Below are positions 16,585 through 25,980 of a DNA stretch of 48,767 nucleotides, piece by piece (within the stretch, counting starts at the first letter, position 1; the number at the start of each line of letters is the position of its first letter). Source of the DNA: a bacterium BMS3Abin03 (GTDB lineage Bacteria > Bacteroidota > Ignavibacteria > Ignavibacteriales > Ignavibacteriaceae); contig BDSV01000169.1 in the NCBI GenBank assembly GCA_002898075.1, positions 1 through 48,767 of the forward strand, read 5' to 3'. The notes beneath the pieces were generated by a model. The model was given only the letters and a program-made list of their open reading frames with translations, had not been told where the DNA came from and ran no database searches. Position numbers and translations under genes: made by a program.

Positions 16585-17829
16585 TTGAGCAATCTCCACC
16601 AAAATACCGAATCGTTAGTTGAAGAGGTCTTAAAGAATTTCTTTAGTAAAGCTGAAGCCGAAGAGTTTAGCACAAAATATTTAGTTGCTGAACGAACAGT
16701 TGATAAAAAAAATTTAGATGACGCTGGCTTAAACGATCAAATAGATATTGACTTGCAAAGCGGAATTAAAACCCGTTCGCAGGTCGATCTTCTAATCACA
16801 TTCGCTGAGGGTGTACTTGATCATGATAAATTCATTGACCTTCTTCTCTTCTTAGGACAATCCACCATTATAAAGGGTGAGTTTGCCACTGCACTCGAGA
16901 TACACGAGAAGCTGGCAAAATCCGCCGAATCATCCCCTCAAATGAAAAACATTGCCGCAAATGCTTACCTTAGAATCGGGGAAGTTTACAGCAGGCAGGC
17001 GCAATGGGAACTGAGCTTTAACTTTTTAGGTAAAGCCGACGATTTATTCAAAGAAGAAAACGATATAAAAGGTAACGCCGAATGTGAAAACATGATGGGT
17101 ACTATTTACGGCGACCAGGGTGATCTTGAAAAGGCAGAGGAACATTTCGAAAAAGCATTAAACATACTTGAAGATAATCCCGACAACGTTTTAAAAGGTA
17201 AAATTGAAATTAACCTTGGTATCATAAATAATATCCAGGGGAAATACGATACAGCACTTTCTTATTTCAGAAGAGCATTACTCGATTTTGAAAAGGTGGG
17301 CGACACAAAACGCGTAGCCGAAATCAGGCAGGATATGGGAATGGTTTATACGAAAAAGAAAGAGTATCAGAATGCGCTTAACGAATTTGATGTGAGTATT
17401 CAGGCAGCAAGACAAGCAAACTACTTGCAAACATTGGGAATAGATTATCTGAGTAAATCTTATGTTTACACCCAGCTTTCCGATCTCGATCTTGCAGAAG
17501 CTTTTGCAGATAAATCCATGGAAGTGGCGTACAAGCTAACCGATAAACTTACTATTGCCGAGATATATAAGATTAAAGGTATTATTCAGCGCATTAAAGG
17601 TAAATATGATACTGCCGAAAATTACCTGCTTACAAGTTTAAGATTGAATAAAGAATCGGGTAACCAGCTTAACTGTGCCGAAACCGAATATGAACTCGGT
17701 GTTTTATATAATTTGAAGAATGAGAGTGAAAAGAGCAGGGAGTACTTTACCGCTGCTTTACAATACTTTAAGAAGATTAATTTGGAAGAGGAAATTAAAG
17801 AAATAGAGTCATACATCGGAAAACAGTAA
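16585..17829 (+). CDS. TPR-repeat protein with TTG start
   Basis: The protein of about 414 residues is built of roughly eight tetratricopeptide repeats of 40 residues in Rapsyn/LGN style, for example 'NAYLRIGEVYSRQAQWELSFNFLGKADDLF' (residues about 119-148) and 'IEINLGIINNIQGKYDTALSYF'. The N-terminal 100 residues are charged and helical. No signal peptide, so likely cytoplasmic and a protein-protein scaffold. The frame has no ATG before residue ~115. The first possible start is TTG at 16585, directly after an in-frame TAA, with no Shine-Dalgarno. Its true start is therefore uncertain, and loss of an original 5' end is possible. Confidence 0.75.
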   Translation: MSNLHQNTESLVEEVLKNFFSKAEAEEFSTKYLVAERTVDKKNLDDAGLNDQIDIDLQSGIKTRSQVDLLITFAEGVLDHDKFIDLLLFLGQSTIIKGEFATALEIHEKLAKSAESSPQMKNIAANAYLRIGEVYSRQAQWELSFNFLGKADDLFKEENDIKGNAECENMMGTIYGDQGDLEKAEEHFEKALNILEDNPDNVLKGKIEINLGIINNIQGKYDTALSYFRRALLDFEKVGDTKRVAEIRQDMGMVYTKKKEYQNALNEFDVSIQAARQANYLQTLGIDYLSKSYVYTQLSDLDLAEAFADKSMEVAYKLTDKLTIAEIYKIKGIIQRIKGKYDTAENYLLTSLRLNKESGNQLNCAETEYELGVLYNLKNESEKSREYFTAALQYFKKINLEEEIKEIESYIGKQ

Positions 17830-17855
17830 GAGCCACAGAATTTTCATTAAAAAAG

Positions 17856-17890
17856 AATGCTTGCCCGAATTAATCAGGCAAGCATTTTTT
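17856..17890. terminator. Bidirectional terminator between convergent genes
   Basis: AATGCTTGCC (17856-17865) pairs perfectly with GGCAAGCATT (17877-17886), loop of 11. T-run on the plus strand (to 17892) and A-run before the stem on the other side (17849-17854) serve the TPR gene and the membrane-protein gene respectively. Confidence 0.92.
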
Positions 17891-17928
17891 TTGTTTTTTA
17901 TCCCAAAGTAAAACTAAAATTTCGTCCG

Positions 17929-18558
17929 TTATTCTGAAGGTTGAGTTTCACTGTTTCCTTCTAACTCTTTACTCAGCACACCGTAGATATAAGCAGCGGC
18001 AGCCAACATAATTACAAGAATGGCAAGATAACCAACCAGGGAGAACAGTATAGCTATAAAACCTGAAATCTGTGAAACGATGAGAACAATTATGAAAAGA
18101 GCAATATAAAGAACTACTACAAGTATCAGATTTCCTAAGAAAATAGTCCACTTTTTTCCATAAGTTAATTTGTTGCTCATGGCAATCGCTTCTGTTGGAT
18201 TCATATTTTTATCTATTAACAGATAAACAGCTTGTCCCCAAGCAATTGAAATGACTATTCCTGGGATTATAAAAAATAGAAGACCTGCCATAATTCCAAT
18301 CTCCATAAAAGCTATAAGCAGAAAAAATTCGCCCATATTCCGGCGGTATTTCTTGTCGAAAATTTCAAACGGTGAAATAATACCACCTTTACTAATTGCC
18401 ACTACCATCCCAAGCAGTGCGATAGTGGTACCGACATTAATATAGGGTATCCAAATAGTTAATACCCACAGAATCACTGCACCAACAATAGATGCCAGGT
18501 TTTTTAAACCAATTGAGATGGAATTCTTAATAATTCCGGAAATTGTAAGCTGTTCCAT
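17929..18558 (-). CDS. Multi-pass membrane protein of unknown function
   Basis: The 209-residue protein has about six hydrophobic segments, with a soluble 'SPFEIFDKKYRRNMGEF' loop and 'NPTEAIAMSNKLTYGKKW'. The layout resembles DUF975/DUF4013-type and glycerophosphodiesterase-anchor membrane families ('...A..S...T.GKKW.IF...'), but I cannot assign it firmly. The gene is 50 bases downstream of a lipoprotein gene on the same strand and likely forms a two-gene operon with it. AGGAG lies before the ATG. Confidence 0.65.
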   Translation of the reverse strand: MEQLTISGIIKNSISIGLKNLASIVGAVILWVLTIWIPYINVGTTIALLGMVVAISKGGIISPFEIFDKKYRRNMGEFFLLIAFMEIGIMAGLLFFIIPGIVISIAWGQAVYLLIDKNMNPTEAIAMSNKLTYGKKWTIFLGNLILVVVLYIALFIIVLIVSQISGFIAILFSLVGYLAILVIMLAAAAYIYGVLSKELEGNSETQPSE

Positions 18559-18607
18559 TTATTACTCCTCTTTTTTATTTAAGAAAGATTTTATTTTATG
18601 ACTTTTA

Positions 18608-19297
18608 TTAGTCACTTTTACCTTCGTCTTTCATATTAGAAAGTGCATCGAGATCAATTTTATCCAGTGCTGAATGAATTGCTTCCATCGGTACATCGTT
18701 ACCTTTAATTTCTACCATAAATCTTTTTGCAACCATTACCTGAACTTCCCCGTTTTTATATTCCGAATTATATTTTTCATAAGCTTTATGTCCTTTATAT
18801 TCAAAAGTTTTTTCGTACCCGTTATCTGTTTCCTTATCAATTTCAGCCCAGGACCATGCAAATGCGGTCATTCCCGCCAGCCCTTTCATACTCCCCAGAT
18901 CTATAATTTTAATATTAATACTTTGCCGGTTATCTTCAGAATTGTATTCACCTTCTGCCTGTGAAACTTTAATACCGAATGAGTTCGTTTTTTCACCGCT
19001 CGAGCTTGTTCTTTTCATTCCGTCAAGCTCTTCGGGCAACAGTTCTTTCAACTTACGAAAATTAACTACTTCAACCTTGCTGTTGCCTTTCATTACTTTT
19101 TCGAATTCTTTCATGCCTTTTTCAAATTCATCATAATCGCTTTTATTTTCATCCGATTCATTTTCTTCATCAGTACTCTCTTCTTTATTAACCTGCTCTT
19201 TAGTTTTTTCGACTGTTTCTTCCTCCCCTTTCTTACCGCATCCGCCAAACAGGAGAAACAGAAATAGCGAAATTAAGAAAAATATATTTTTAAACAT
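18608..19297 (-). CDS. Acidic lipoprotein of unknown function
   Basis: The 229-residue protein has a lipoprotein signal (hydrophobic stretch then LFGGC, Cys20). A very acidic Glu/Lys/Asp-rich linker covers residues 25-70, before a folded domain from about 75 to 215 containing 'LKELLPEELDGMKRTSS'. That phrase and 'YKGHKAYEKY' recur in uncharacterised lipoproteins, but I know no function. It is the first gene of a two-gene unit with the membrane protein at 17929-18558. Confidence 0.75.
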   Translation of the reverse strand: MFKNIFFLISLFLFLLFGGCGKKGEEETVEKTKEQVNKEESTDEENESDENKSDYDEFEKGMKEFEKVMKGNSKVEVVNFRKLKELLPEELDGMKRTSSSGEKTNSFGIKVSQAEGEYNSEDNRQSINIKIIDLGSMKGLAGMTAFAWSWAEIDKETDNGYEKTFEYKGHKAYEKYNSEYKNGEVQVMVAKRFMVEIKGNDVPMEAIHSALDKIDLDALSNMKDEGKSD

Positions 19298-19651
19298 TTT
19301 CTCTCCTTGATTTTATTTTTTTGTTATTAATTAAGCCAAAACTATAAGCGACGGGTTGGGCGGAAGGATACAATACTACAACAAAAGCACTCTTACATAA
19401 TTTATTATTTAGAGTAAAAAGCATTCTCAATCCGCAAATTATTGTCTTGTACAATAGTATAACTAAAACTTAATAAAAATTGGGTACTGTTACAAGAAAT
19501 ATGTATTAAATAATAATTATTGTGTAATAACTCATTAGAAATGTCATAGATTCGACACGATAGAAATATCAGTAAAAACAACTATATGCCGCTTTGCTAC
19601 AAAATAAAAACCGGAAATAAATAATTCCAGCATTTTATATAGGAGGGATGA
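19298..19651. other. Intergenic, no gene or repeat recognised
   Basis: AT-rich spacer between two minus-strand genes. It should contain the promoter of the lipoprotein gene. No member of the window's palindromic repeat families is seen. Confidence 0.4.
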
Positions 19652-21034
19652 TTACTTTAAAAAGATTAGTTTCTTTGTTTCAGTAAATTTATTTGAAGTG
19701 AGTCTGTATAAATATATTCCGCTTGGTAAGCCACCGGCATTAAATTTAACCGAATGTTTCCCTGCTGTTTTTTCTTCGCTAACCAAAGTGGCAATTTCAT
19801 TACCGAGAATATCGTAAATTTTGAGTTCTACAAATGATTTTGTCGGTATGCTGTATTCTATAACAGTGGTTGGATTAAACGGATTTGGGTGGTTTTGCCC
19901 CAAGCTAAAAGCAGTAAGCTTATCCTGTTGGTATGCAATACCGGTTGCATTGGGGTAATACATTAAACAAATATCAGTTGCGAAATATACCATTCCATCA
20001 ATTTCCTCTCCACCAATGTTTATAACTCTACCATCCGGTAACAAATGGACAGTGGATTCAAATTTTTCTACAGGTAATGCAGCTAAGAATACCGATGAAA
20101 AAGTTTTAGAATTATAAAGTTCCCAGGATGGAGGAGGAGCAGCACCACCAACTAACATAATTAAACTATCAGAAAGAACAATTGAACTATGACTAACGTG
20201 TGCAAAAGCTGTAGAACCAACTACTTCCCAGTTTTCAGTAATTGGATCAAAAATTTCGCAGCTATATAATGCAGTACTACTTCCACCTGAAACTAAAACT
20301 TTACCATTGGGTAGGAGCACTGCACTATGACCATCTCGTTCAATATTCAATGAGTCAGTCATAGACCATACACCCGTTTCAGGATCGAATATCTCACATT
20401 GTTTAATGGAACCGGAAGAATTCAACCCACCGGCAACAAGCACTCTTCCATCAGGCATTACAGTTGCAGTATGCCCTTGTCTCTCGATTTCTAATGAATC
20501 TACAACACTCCATTTCTCTGTTACAGGATCAAATAATTCACAAGATTTTAAGTTGTACATTCGCGGAGGGTTAGTTTCAAAATTAACACCTCCGATAACT
20601 AATATAGTACCATTTGTTAGAGTTGTTGCGGTGAAGCGGTAGTCTCTCTGTAAATTTAAAGAGTCAGTAAATTCCCACGTTTCACTTGTAGGGTCGTAAA
20701 TCTCACAAGAATTCTGATTGAAACCACCAATGACAATGATACGTCCATCATTCAGTAAAGCCATCTTATGATTTCCTCTTGCATAGTGCATAGAATCTAT
20801 AAAATTCCAGGTATTAGAAACTACATCATAAATCTCAGCACTACTGGAATAACTTGTTGTATAACCTGTCACTCCACCAGTAACCATAACATTTCCGTTT
20901 GCCATAACCACAGATGCGTGTTCATAACGCGGAAGATTTGTCGAGTCAATAATTTCCCAATGACCATATTGTTGAGCATGTATTGATACACTTAATAGAG
21001 CAAAGATGATTAATGTTTTTGTGAGGCTGTTCAT
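19652..21034 (-). CDS. T9SS-secreted kelch-repeat beta-propeller protein
   Basis: The 460-residue protein has a signal peptide (MNSLTKTLIIFALLSVSIHAQ), then six or seven kelch repeats of about 48 residues, each with '(P/N)(D/N)G(R/K)V(L/I)V.GG' and a following 'CE(I/L)(F/Y)DP.(T/S)..W'. A C-terminal type A sorting domain ('GQNHPNPFNPTTVIEYSIP' to 'KKLIFLK') covers about the last 85 residues. The role is probably extracellular carbohydrate or protein binding; the ligand is unknown. The repeats are similar to one another, so copy-number change by recombination is possible. Confidence 0.9.
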   Translation of the reverse strand: MNSLTKTLIIFALLSVSIHAQQYGHWEIIDSTNLPRYEHASVVMANGNVMVTGGVTGYTTSYSSSAEIYDVVSNTWNFIDSMHYARGNHKMALLNDGRIIVIGGFNQNSCEIYDPTSETWEFTDSLNLQRDYRFTATTLTNGTILVIGGVNFETNPPRMYNLKSCELFDPVTEKWSVVDSLEIERQGHTATVMPDGRVLVAGGLNSSGSIKQCEIFDPETGVWSMTDSLNIERDGHSAVLLPNGKVLVSGGSSTALYSCEIFDPITENWEVVGSTAFAHVSHSSIVLSDSLIMLVGGAAPPPSWELYNSKTFSSVFLAALPVEKFESTVHLLPDGRVINIGGEEIDGMVYFATDICLMYYPNATGIAYQQDKLTAFSLGQNHPNPFNPTTVIEYSIPTKSFVELKIYDILGNEIATLVSEEKTAGKHSVKFNAGGLPSGIYLYRLTSNKFTETKKLIFLK

Positions 21035-21328
21035 TTTATTCTCCCATATTTAATGATAACCTTAAACTCATTAAGCGAGATGAGATAGTGAAGAGCTGGA
21101 TAAATCCAGTGAAATAAATATTGTAGATAAACTTATTATATCGAGAATTTTTATCGGGGTTAAACAAACCTAAACTTTGTTGTTTTTCGTCCTTAAGATA
21201 TAAACTACCGAAATGCGTAAAGAAATAGGGGAATATATTGATAATAAATTTAATTTTGCTCCTCTAAAATCTAGTTTAGAATAATCAAATATAAGCATAA
21301 TTATCTGCGAGCAGCAATTATTCAATAA

Positions 21329-22516
21329 TCAAAAAGAATACTTTAACCGCAGGTAGAAAGATGTGCCGAATTCACCAAATTCAGTTAAAGGATCTCCCTC
21401 AAATATTTGTGCAATAAGAAGTAAATCCCAGTTTGTAGCTACAGAATAAGTTACGAAAGGCACAATTACATAAGATTTATCATCCGGATTAAAAATACCG
21501 AACAATGAGCCACGTGTTAACGGTGTGATATCGTAGGAAAACTCCTGGTAGATGGACCAGCGGGCAGCAGATAACATTCCCAAGCTTGTTGCTTCTTTAT
21601 AAAAGAGAAAAGTGTTTTTTGTTTTGCCGTTGTTGTTATATAATAATTCAGTATGAATATAAAACGAGCCGGGGAAAGTGTAATCACCGGAAAGTGCCAC
21701 AGCCACTAAAGGTTTATCGAATGACGATAAGGAACTTTCACCTAATGCCTCATAAACCAGATTGGTATAATCACGATTGGGTGCTTCGCTTACAGTAACT
21801 TCGCCGCGGAATCCACCGGTTAAAATATCGCCTGCCCACGAACCGCCGAAAATCCATCGTTCATCTCTCATCCCCGCTATTAAATTAAAATCATAATCAA
21901 AAGCATTTATACTCCACAATCCTGCTAAAATTACATTTCTTTTTTCTCTTGCCGGTTTAAAAGCCAGATCAACTTTTGTAACGGGACCGGTATAATACTG
22001 TGCTCTTACAGCATCAACAGCAGGAAGTTCTTCATAATCAAAATCTAAAACATTTAACGGATTAAACAGATCGGTAGGATTCCAAACCAGTGCGGTTCCC
22101 CAGGCAATTCGTTGTCTCCCGAGAGTCAATTCAAAATCATTTTTTACCCAATCAAGCCAGAACCGGTCAACTTCGAGATATCCCACAGTCTTTTTTTTAT
22201 TCCATAAAACAGCATCGAGATTAACCCAATCTCTCGGTGTTTTTATTAGATCGATAAAATGTTTGGTATTTTCCACCGTCTCACCGTAGTAGCCCCTGAA
22301 TCTTAACTCGAGTGCAGCGGTTAGAGCATCGGTAGCATACCATTTTGTATTTAACCTTAGATGAATTAAATGATCGCTGTATCTTTCGGTAGTACCGGGG
22401 AAACGTGTTGAGCTGAATAGATATTTTGCATACCCGCCGTAATCGAAAGGAGAAAGCTGTGCCTTTGCAGATAATGTAAAAACAGTGATGAATAATAATA
22501 CAATTTTAATTCTCAT
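21329..22516 (-). CDS. Outer-membrane beta-barrel protein, DUF1302-like
   Basis: The 395-residue protein has a signal peptide (MRIKIVLLFITVFTLSAKAQ), amphipathic strands throughout and a terminal '...FYLRLKYSF' ending in Phe, as expected for a BAM-inserted barrel. 'DFELTLGRQRIAWGTALVWNPTDLFNP' (about 129-155) is the phrase typical of DUF1302-like porins. Its ATG lies inside the end of the ABC ATPase gene (11-base overlap), so the two are translationally coupled. This is probably the outer-membrane part of the system encoded by the operon. Confidence 0.8.
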   Translation of the reverse strand: MRIKIVLLFITVFTLSAKAQLSPFDYGGYAKYLFSSTRFPGTTERYSDHLIHLRLNTKWYATDALTAALELRFRGYYGETVENTKHFIDLIKTPRDWVNLDAVLWNKKKTVGYLEVDRFWLDWVKNDFELTLGRQRIAWGTALVWNPTDLFNPLNVLDFDYEELPAVDAVRAQYYTGPVTKVDLAFKPAREKRNVILAGLWSINAFDYDFNLIAGMRDERWIFGGSWAGDILTGGFRGEVTVSEAPNRDYTNLVYEALGESSLSSFDKPLVAVALSGDYTFPGSFYIHTELLYNNNGKTKNTFLFYKEATSLGMLSAARWSIYQEFSYDITPLTRGSLFGIFNPDDKSYVIVPFVTYSVATNWDLLLIAQIFEGDPLTEFGEFGTSFYLRLKYSF

Positions 22517-23231
22517 CTGCCGGGTTAACCTGTTTTTTCATATTCTGTTTTATATTTTCATCCTGTACAACCTTTCCGTCATCGAGGGTGATAATTCTTC
22601 GTGCTCTTTTCATTACGCGTGAATCGTGTGTTGCGAAAATAAAAGTTGTATTCTCCATTTCATTTAACTTAAGCATAATATCGAGCAAGTTGCCAGTCGA
22701 GGTTGAATCGAGATTAGCAGTAGGTTCATCCGCTAAAACGAACTTTGGTTTCGATGCGAGCGCACGCGCAACGGCAACACGCTGCTGCTGCCCGCCCGAA
22801 AGTTCTCCCGGACGGTTATTCATTCTTTCTTTCAATCCAACTTGTTCCAAAAGATGCACAACACGTTCTTCCCGTTTTTGTTTCGGAATACCCTGAAGCT
22901 CCATAATGAATTCAACATTTTCCTTAGCTGTAAGCACAGGAATAAGGTTATACGCCTGGAAAACAAAACCAATATTTCTTAACCGGAAATTAATTATTTT
23001 ATTTGAAGAAAATTCGGTTAGATTAATTCCGTCGATAAAGACTTCCCCGCTTGTGGGTTTATCGAGTCCTCCCAATAAATTAAGCAATGTTGTTTTGCCG
23101 CATCCCGAAGGACCGACTATTGCAGTAAATTCACCTTTCTCAAATGATAAAGAAATATTATTTATTGCGTGAACCGGTACAATTGATTCATTGTAAATTT
23201 TTTCCAGATTTTTTGTTGTAATTATGCTCAT
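22506..23231 (-). CDS. LolD/MacB-type ABC transporter ATPase
   Basis: The 241-residue ATPase has Walker A GPSGCGKTTL, Q-loop 'FQAYNLIP', signature LSGGQQQR, Walker B 'FVLADEPTANLD' and the H-loop 'FATHD'. The 'NLLGGLDKPTSGEV' and 'TANLDSTST' phrases are those of the LolD/MacB/FtsE mechanotransmission subgroup. The FtsX-type permeases upstream (24757-25977, 23507-24745) are its partners. A palindromic element separates it from the second permease by about 275 bases. Confidence 0.93.
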   Translation of the reverse strand: MSIITTKNLEKIYNESIVPVHAINNISLSFEKGEFTAIVGPSGCGKTTLLNLLGGLDKPTSGEVFIDGINLTEFSSNKIINFRLRNIGFVFQAYNLIPVLTAKENVEFIMELQGIPKQKREERVVHLLEQVGLKERMNNRPGELSGGQQQRVAVARALASKPKFVLADEPTANLDSTSTGNLLDIMLKLNEMENTTFIFATHDSRVMKRARRIITLDDGKVVQDENIKQNMKKQVNPADEN

Positions 23232-23506
23232 AATTTTATCTGTTGTTCTATTATAAAAAAATTTTCTTCCCCATCATTTTTATCTTTCTGCATCTTGGTA
23301 TCGAAACTGTTAAGAGATTATATACACTATTTTAATTGGTTTCCGGATTTTACAATAAACTCCTCTCTTTTTACCTGTCCCGACTTTTGCGGGAAGAGAG
23401 AATAAAGGTGAGTTTATAATAAAACCAAAATCCTAAAACTAATTTGTAAAAGGTATATGTATTATCTAAATTGTTTTAACCTTCCAATAACAGTATAGCA
23501 CCGCAA
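23232..23506. other. Intra-operon spacer containing palindromic element copy B
   Basis: This spacer separates the second permease gene from the ATPase gene. Half of it is the palindromic element at 23321-23457; the rest is AT-rich and shows no gene. It interrupts an otherwise compact operon with spacings of 3 and 11 bases and an 11-base overlap. Confidence 0.6.
23321..23457. repeat. Palindromic MITE-like element, copy B
   Basis: TATACACTATTTTAATTGG at the left and TATACCTTTTACAAATTAG inward from the right on the other strand, with inner ATAAACTC/GAGTTTAT arms. It contains a central segment reading CCTGTCCCGACTTTTGCGGG (starting at 23374) that copy A lacks. It is the uninterrupted counterpart of copy C at 33676-33994. 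Confidence 0.75.
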
Positions 23507-24745
23507 TTATACATTCTGCCGGACAGCCTCAGCCGGATTTAATTTAAGAGCTTTTCTGGCAGGTAAAACTGAAGACGTTATTGCAGTTACAATTACCAAT
23601 GAACCAATCAAAATATAATAAGTCAAACCAAGCATCGGATGCACAAACGAGCTGTAACCGAGTGCGTTCAAGCCCTCCGAAACAACCGATAGGTCTATGC
23701 CGGTTTTATGAGTAATGGTTATTGCAATCCAGCTAATAAAAAGTCCTGCCGCTCCCCCAGTAATTGATAAGAAAATAGTTTCAAGCATTATCATTAAAAA
23801 TATTTTCATCTTACTCATCCCGATAGCCATCAGCATACCAAGCTCTCTAACTCTTTCCATTATAGCCATCAGCATTGTATTAACGATACCGAAACTTAAC
23901 GCTACAAGAATTATTATAAGGAATATCATCGAATATTGGATAAACATTTCATTAATTAATTTTAATGCGGGTTGAATTTCCACCCAGGTTTCCACTTCAT
24001 ATTTTTTTTCGCTTATTGCCTTGCTGAAAATCTTTTTAATTTTATTTGCAACATAATTTGTTTGATTGTTATCGTTTAACAAAACAGCAATCTCTGTTGT
24101 TTGTTTTGCAGGGAAACCAATTAATTTTCTCAAGTCGTTTTTTAAGACAAACACATTGGACAAATCAAAATTCGTACTTTCCGTTTTGAAAATTCCAACA
24201 ATCCTGAAAGCCCCATAAATAATATTACCGGACATATCTAATGCGGCAATAACAATTTTCGATCTTACTTTTACCTTTAATTTATCGGCTAATTTCTGTC
24301 CTATAAAAATTTGATATTTTTTACCGGGTATTAAATAAGTTCCCTCGATTATTTTTTTGTAAAGGTTTGTAACGTTTTTTTCCTTTACAGGATTAATTCC
24401 GATAATAGTTATTCCGGCACCGGTAATAGCGGAACTAACCATAGCCGTACTTTTTATTCTCGAAGTTACTCCCCGTACGCCTTTTATTTCCTCAATTTTA
24501 TTAATAATCGAATCCGGTGAACTTATGGTATATTTAACTTCGTTATCCAACATATATTTCGGATTATGAAGTTGTATATTGGAAATTTGCGTTTTGATGG
24601 TTGCATCAATTTGATGCTGAACCATTCCGTTAGCAAAAGCCAGATAAAACAAGCCGCCCAATAATCCGAGCGAAATAGAAAGAATTACAATAAGACTTCT
24701 TAATTTATTCCGCCAAACATTTTTCCAAGCAATTGAAAATAACAT
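23507..24745 (-). CDS. FtsX-type ABC permease, second
   Basis: The 412-residue protein has one N-terminal membrane helix preceded by 'SIAWKNVWRNKLRS'. A large periplasmic MacB-core domain follows (about 45-255), then three C-terminal helices ('MIFLIIILVALSFGIVNTMLMAIMERVRELGMLMAIGM...') ending in 'LKLNPAEAVRQNV'. This is the LolC/E-MacB architecture. It probably pairs with the first permease to make a heterodimer driven by the ATPase at 22506-23231. Confidence 0.92.
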   Translation of the reverse strand: MLFSIAWKNVWRNKLRSLIVILSISLGLLGGLFYLAFANGMVQHQIDATIKTQISNIQLHNPKYMLDNEVKYTISSPDSIINKIEEIKGVRGVTSRIKSTAMVSSAITGAGITIIGINPVKEKNVTNLYKKIIEGTYLIPGKKYQIFIGQKLADKLKVKVRSKIVIAALDMSGNIIYGAFRIVGIFKTESTNFDLSNVFVLKNDLRKLIGFPAKQTTEIAVLLNDNNQTNYVANKIKKIFSKAISEKKYEVETWVEIQPALKLINEMFIQYSMIFLIIILVALSFGIVNTMLMAIMERVRELGMLMAIGMSKMKIFLMIMLETIFLSITGGAAGLFISWIAITITHKTGIDLSVVSEGLNALGYSSFVHPMLGLTYYILIGSLVIVTAITSSVLPARKALKLNPAEAVRQNV

Positions 24746-24756
24746 ATAATTTACGT

Positions 24757-25977
24757 TTAACTCCTCATAGCTTTTAAAACATCAAATCTTAAAAGAACCG
24801 AAAGCGGATAGATTACCGCAATAATGGAAATAATGATCACTGAAATTGTTTGAATAATAAAAATATCCGGATTAAGTGAAAAAGGAAGTATCGGTTCAGC
24901 CCCGAATGCAATCATATAAGATGCAAGATCTCCGGTTAAAGGTATCGGATGGTAAAATAAATAAAGGAGCATAGGATAAGTAATTAATAATCCTGCTAAT
25001 ATTGCTACAACACCGATAAAAATTGTTTCCCAAACAACCATAGTCAAAAGTTTTGTTTTCTTCATTCCTACAGCAATCATAATCGCAAATTCTTTCCTTC
25101 TTTCCATCGTCATCATCATAACGGTTCCAAAAACACCGAACCCGATTACCATATAAAGAATAGCAAGCATAATTATACCGCCGACATTATCGCTTTCTAT
25201 GGCTTGCACCATTTCGCGGTTCATTTCCTGCCAGGGCATTACTTCATAATCCGCACCCAATTTTTCCCGCAGCATTGTTATTGTTTTATCCATATTCCCG
25301 GGATTATTTAACATCAACGAAATAGAAGTAATACGGTTTGGTGCGGCATAAAAATACTGACTTTCCTCTAACGGCATTATTATTAGCTGATTATCTAATT
25401 GCGGTATTGGAAAATGGAATATTCCTTTAATCGGGTATTTACCGGCTGCCGTTATACCGTGATAACCCTGACCAATCAGGACTAACGTATCGCCCACACC
25501 AAGCTGCAAAAACTCGGCTAATTTATCCGAAACAAGAACCGCTTTGTCGCCGCTTTTGAAATATTTTCCCCTAATTATTTTTTTAGAATAATGGTTTAAA
25601 CTATCTTCTAATTCCGGGTCTGTACCGATTATTACCGCTCCTTTTGTACGTTTGCCTGAAGAAGTTAGGGCAAAAGATTCAAGACGCGGGATAGTTAGTG
25701 TTAAATTTTTATCGCCCGCTAAAAGTCTGCGGAGCTTAGTAGTTTCTACAAAAGTTTCGTTTATCGATTTATTATCCCAATAACCTTTTTTATGTATCTG
25801 TATATACCCGGTAGAAAGCTTTACAACATTATCAATCATATTTGCATAAGTACCCTTTTGCATCGAACGAGTAAAAAGCGAAAGGACAATGGCAATTAAA
25901 ATTGAAAACATCATTAGAATTGTACGCCTTTTATTACGCCAAATATTTCTCCACGCCATTTTTAAAATCGTATTCAT
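24757..25977 (-). CDS. FtsX-type ABC permease, first
   Basis: The 406-residue protein starts 'LKMAWRNIWRNKRRTILMM'. It has a periplasmic MacB-core domain (about 45-265) and three C-terminal helices containing 'GVFGTVMMMTMERRKEFAIMIAVGM'. The same family as the next gene, from which it is separated by 11 bases. The LolA-like gene ends three bases upstream. In Lol and MacB systems such permeases transmit force to the periplasm to release lipoproteins or other amphiphiles. Confidence 0.92.
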   Translation of the reverse strand: MNTILKMAWRNIWRNKRRTILMMFSILIAIVLSLFTRSMQKGTYANMIDNVVKLSTGYIQIHKKGYWDNKSINETFVETTKLRRLLAGDKNLTLTIPRLESFALTSSGKRTKGAVIIGTDPELEDSLNHYSKKIIRGKYFKSGDKAVLVSDKLAEFLQLGVGDTLVLIGQGYHGITAAGKYPIKGIFHFPIPQLDNQLIIMPLEESQYFYAAPNRITSISLMLNNPGNMDKTITMLREKLGADYEVMPWQEMNREMVQAIESDNVGGIIMLAILYMVIGFGVFGTVMMMTMERRKEFAIMIAVGMKKTKLLTMVVWETIFIGVVAILAGLLITYPMLLYLFYHPIPLTGDLASYMIAFGAEPILPFSLNPDIFIIQTISVIIISIIAVIYPLSVLLRFDVLKAMRS

Positions 25978-25980
25978 CTT

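Noticed and set aside
16333..16602. 89-codon minus frame before the TPR gene
   Set aside because: No start signal, overlaps the TPR coding start, no recognisable domain.
18608..19297. Anti-sigma factor role for the acidic lipoprotein
   Set aside because: No sigma factor gene adjoins it and no anti-sigma domain is visible.
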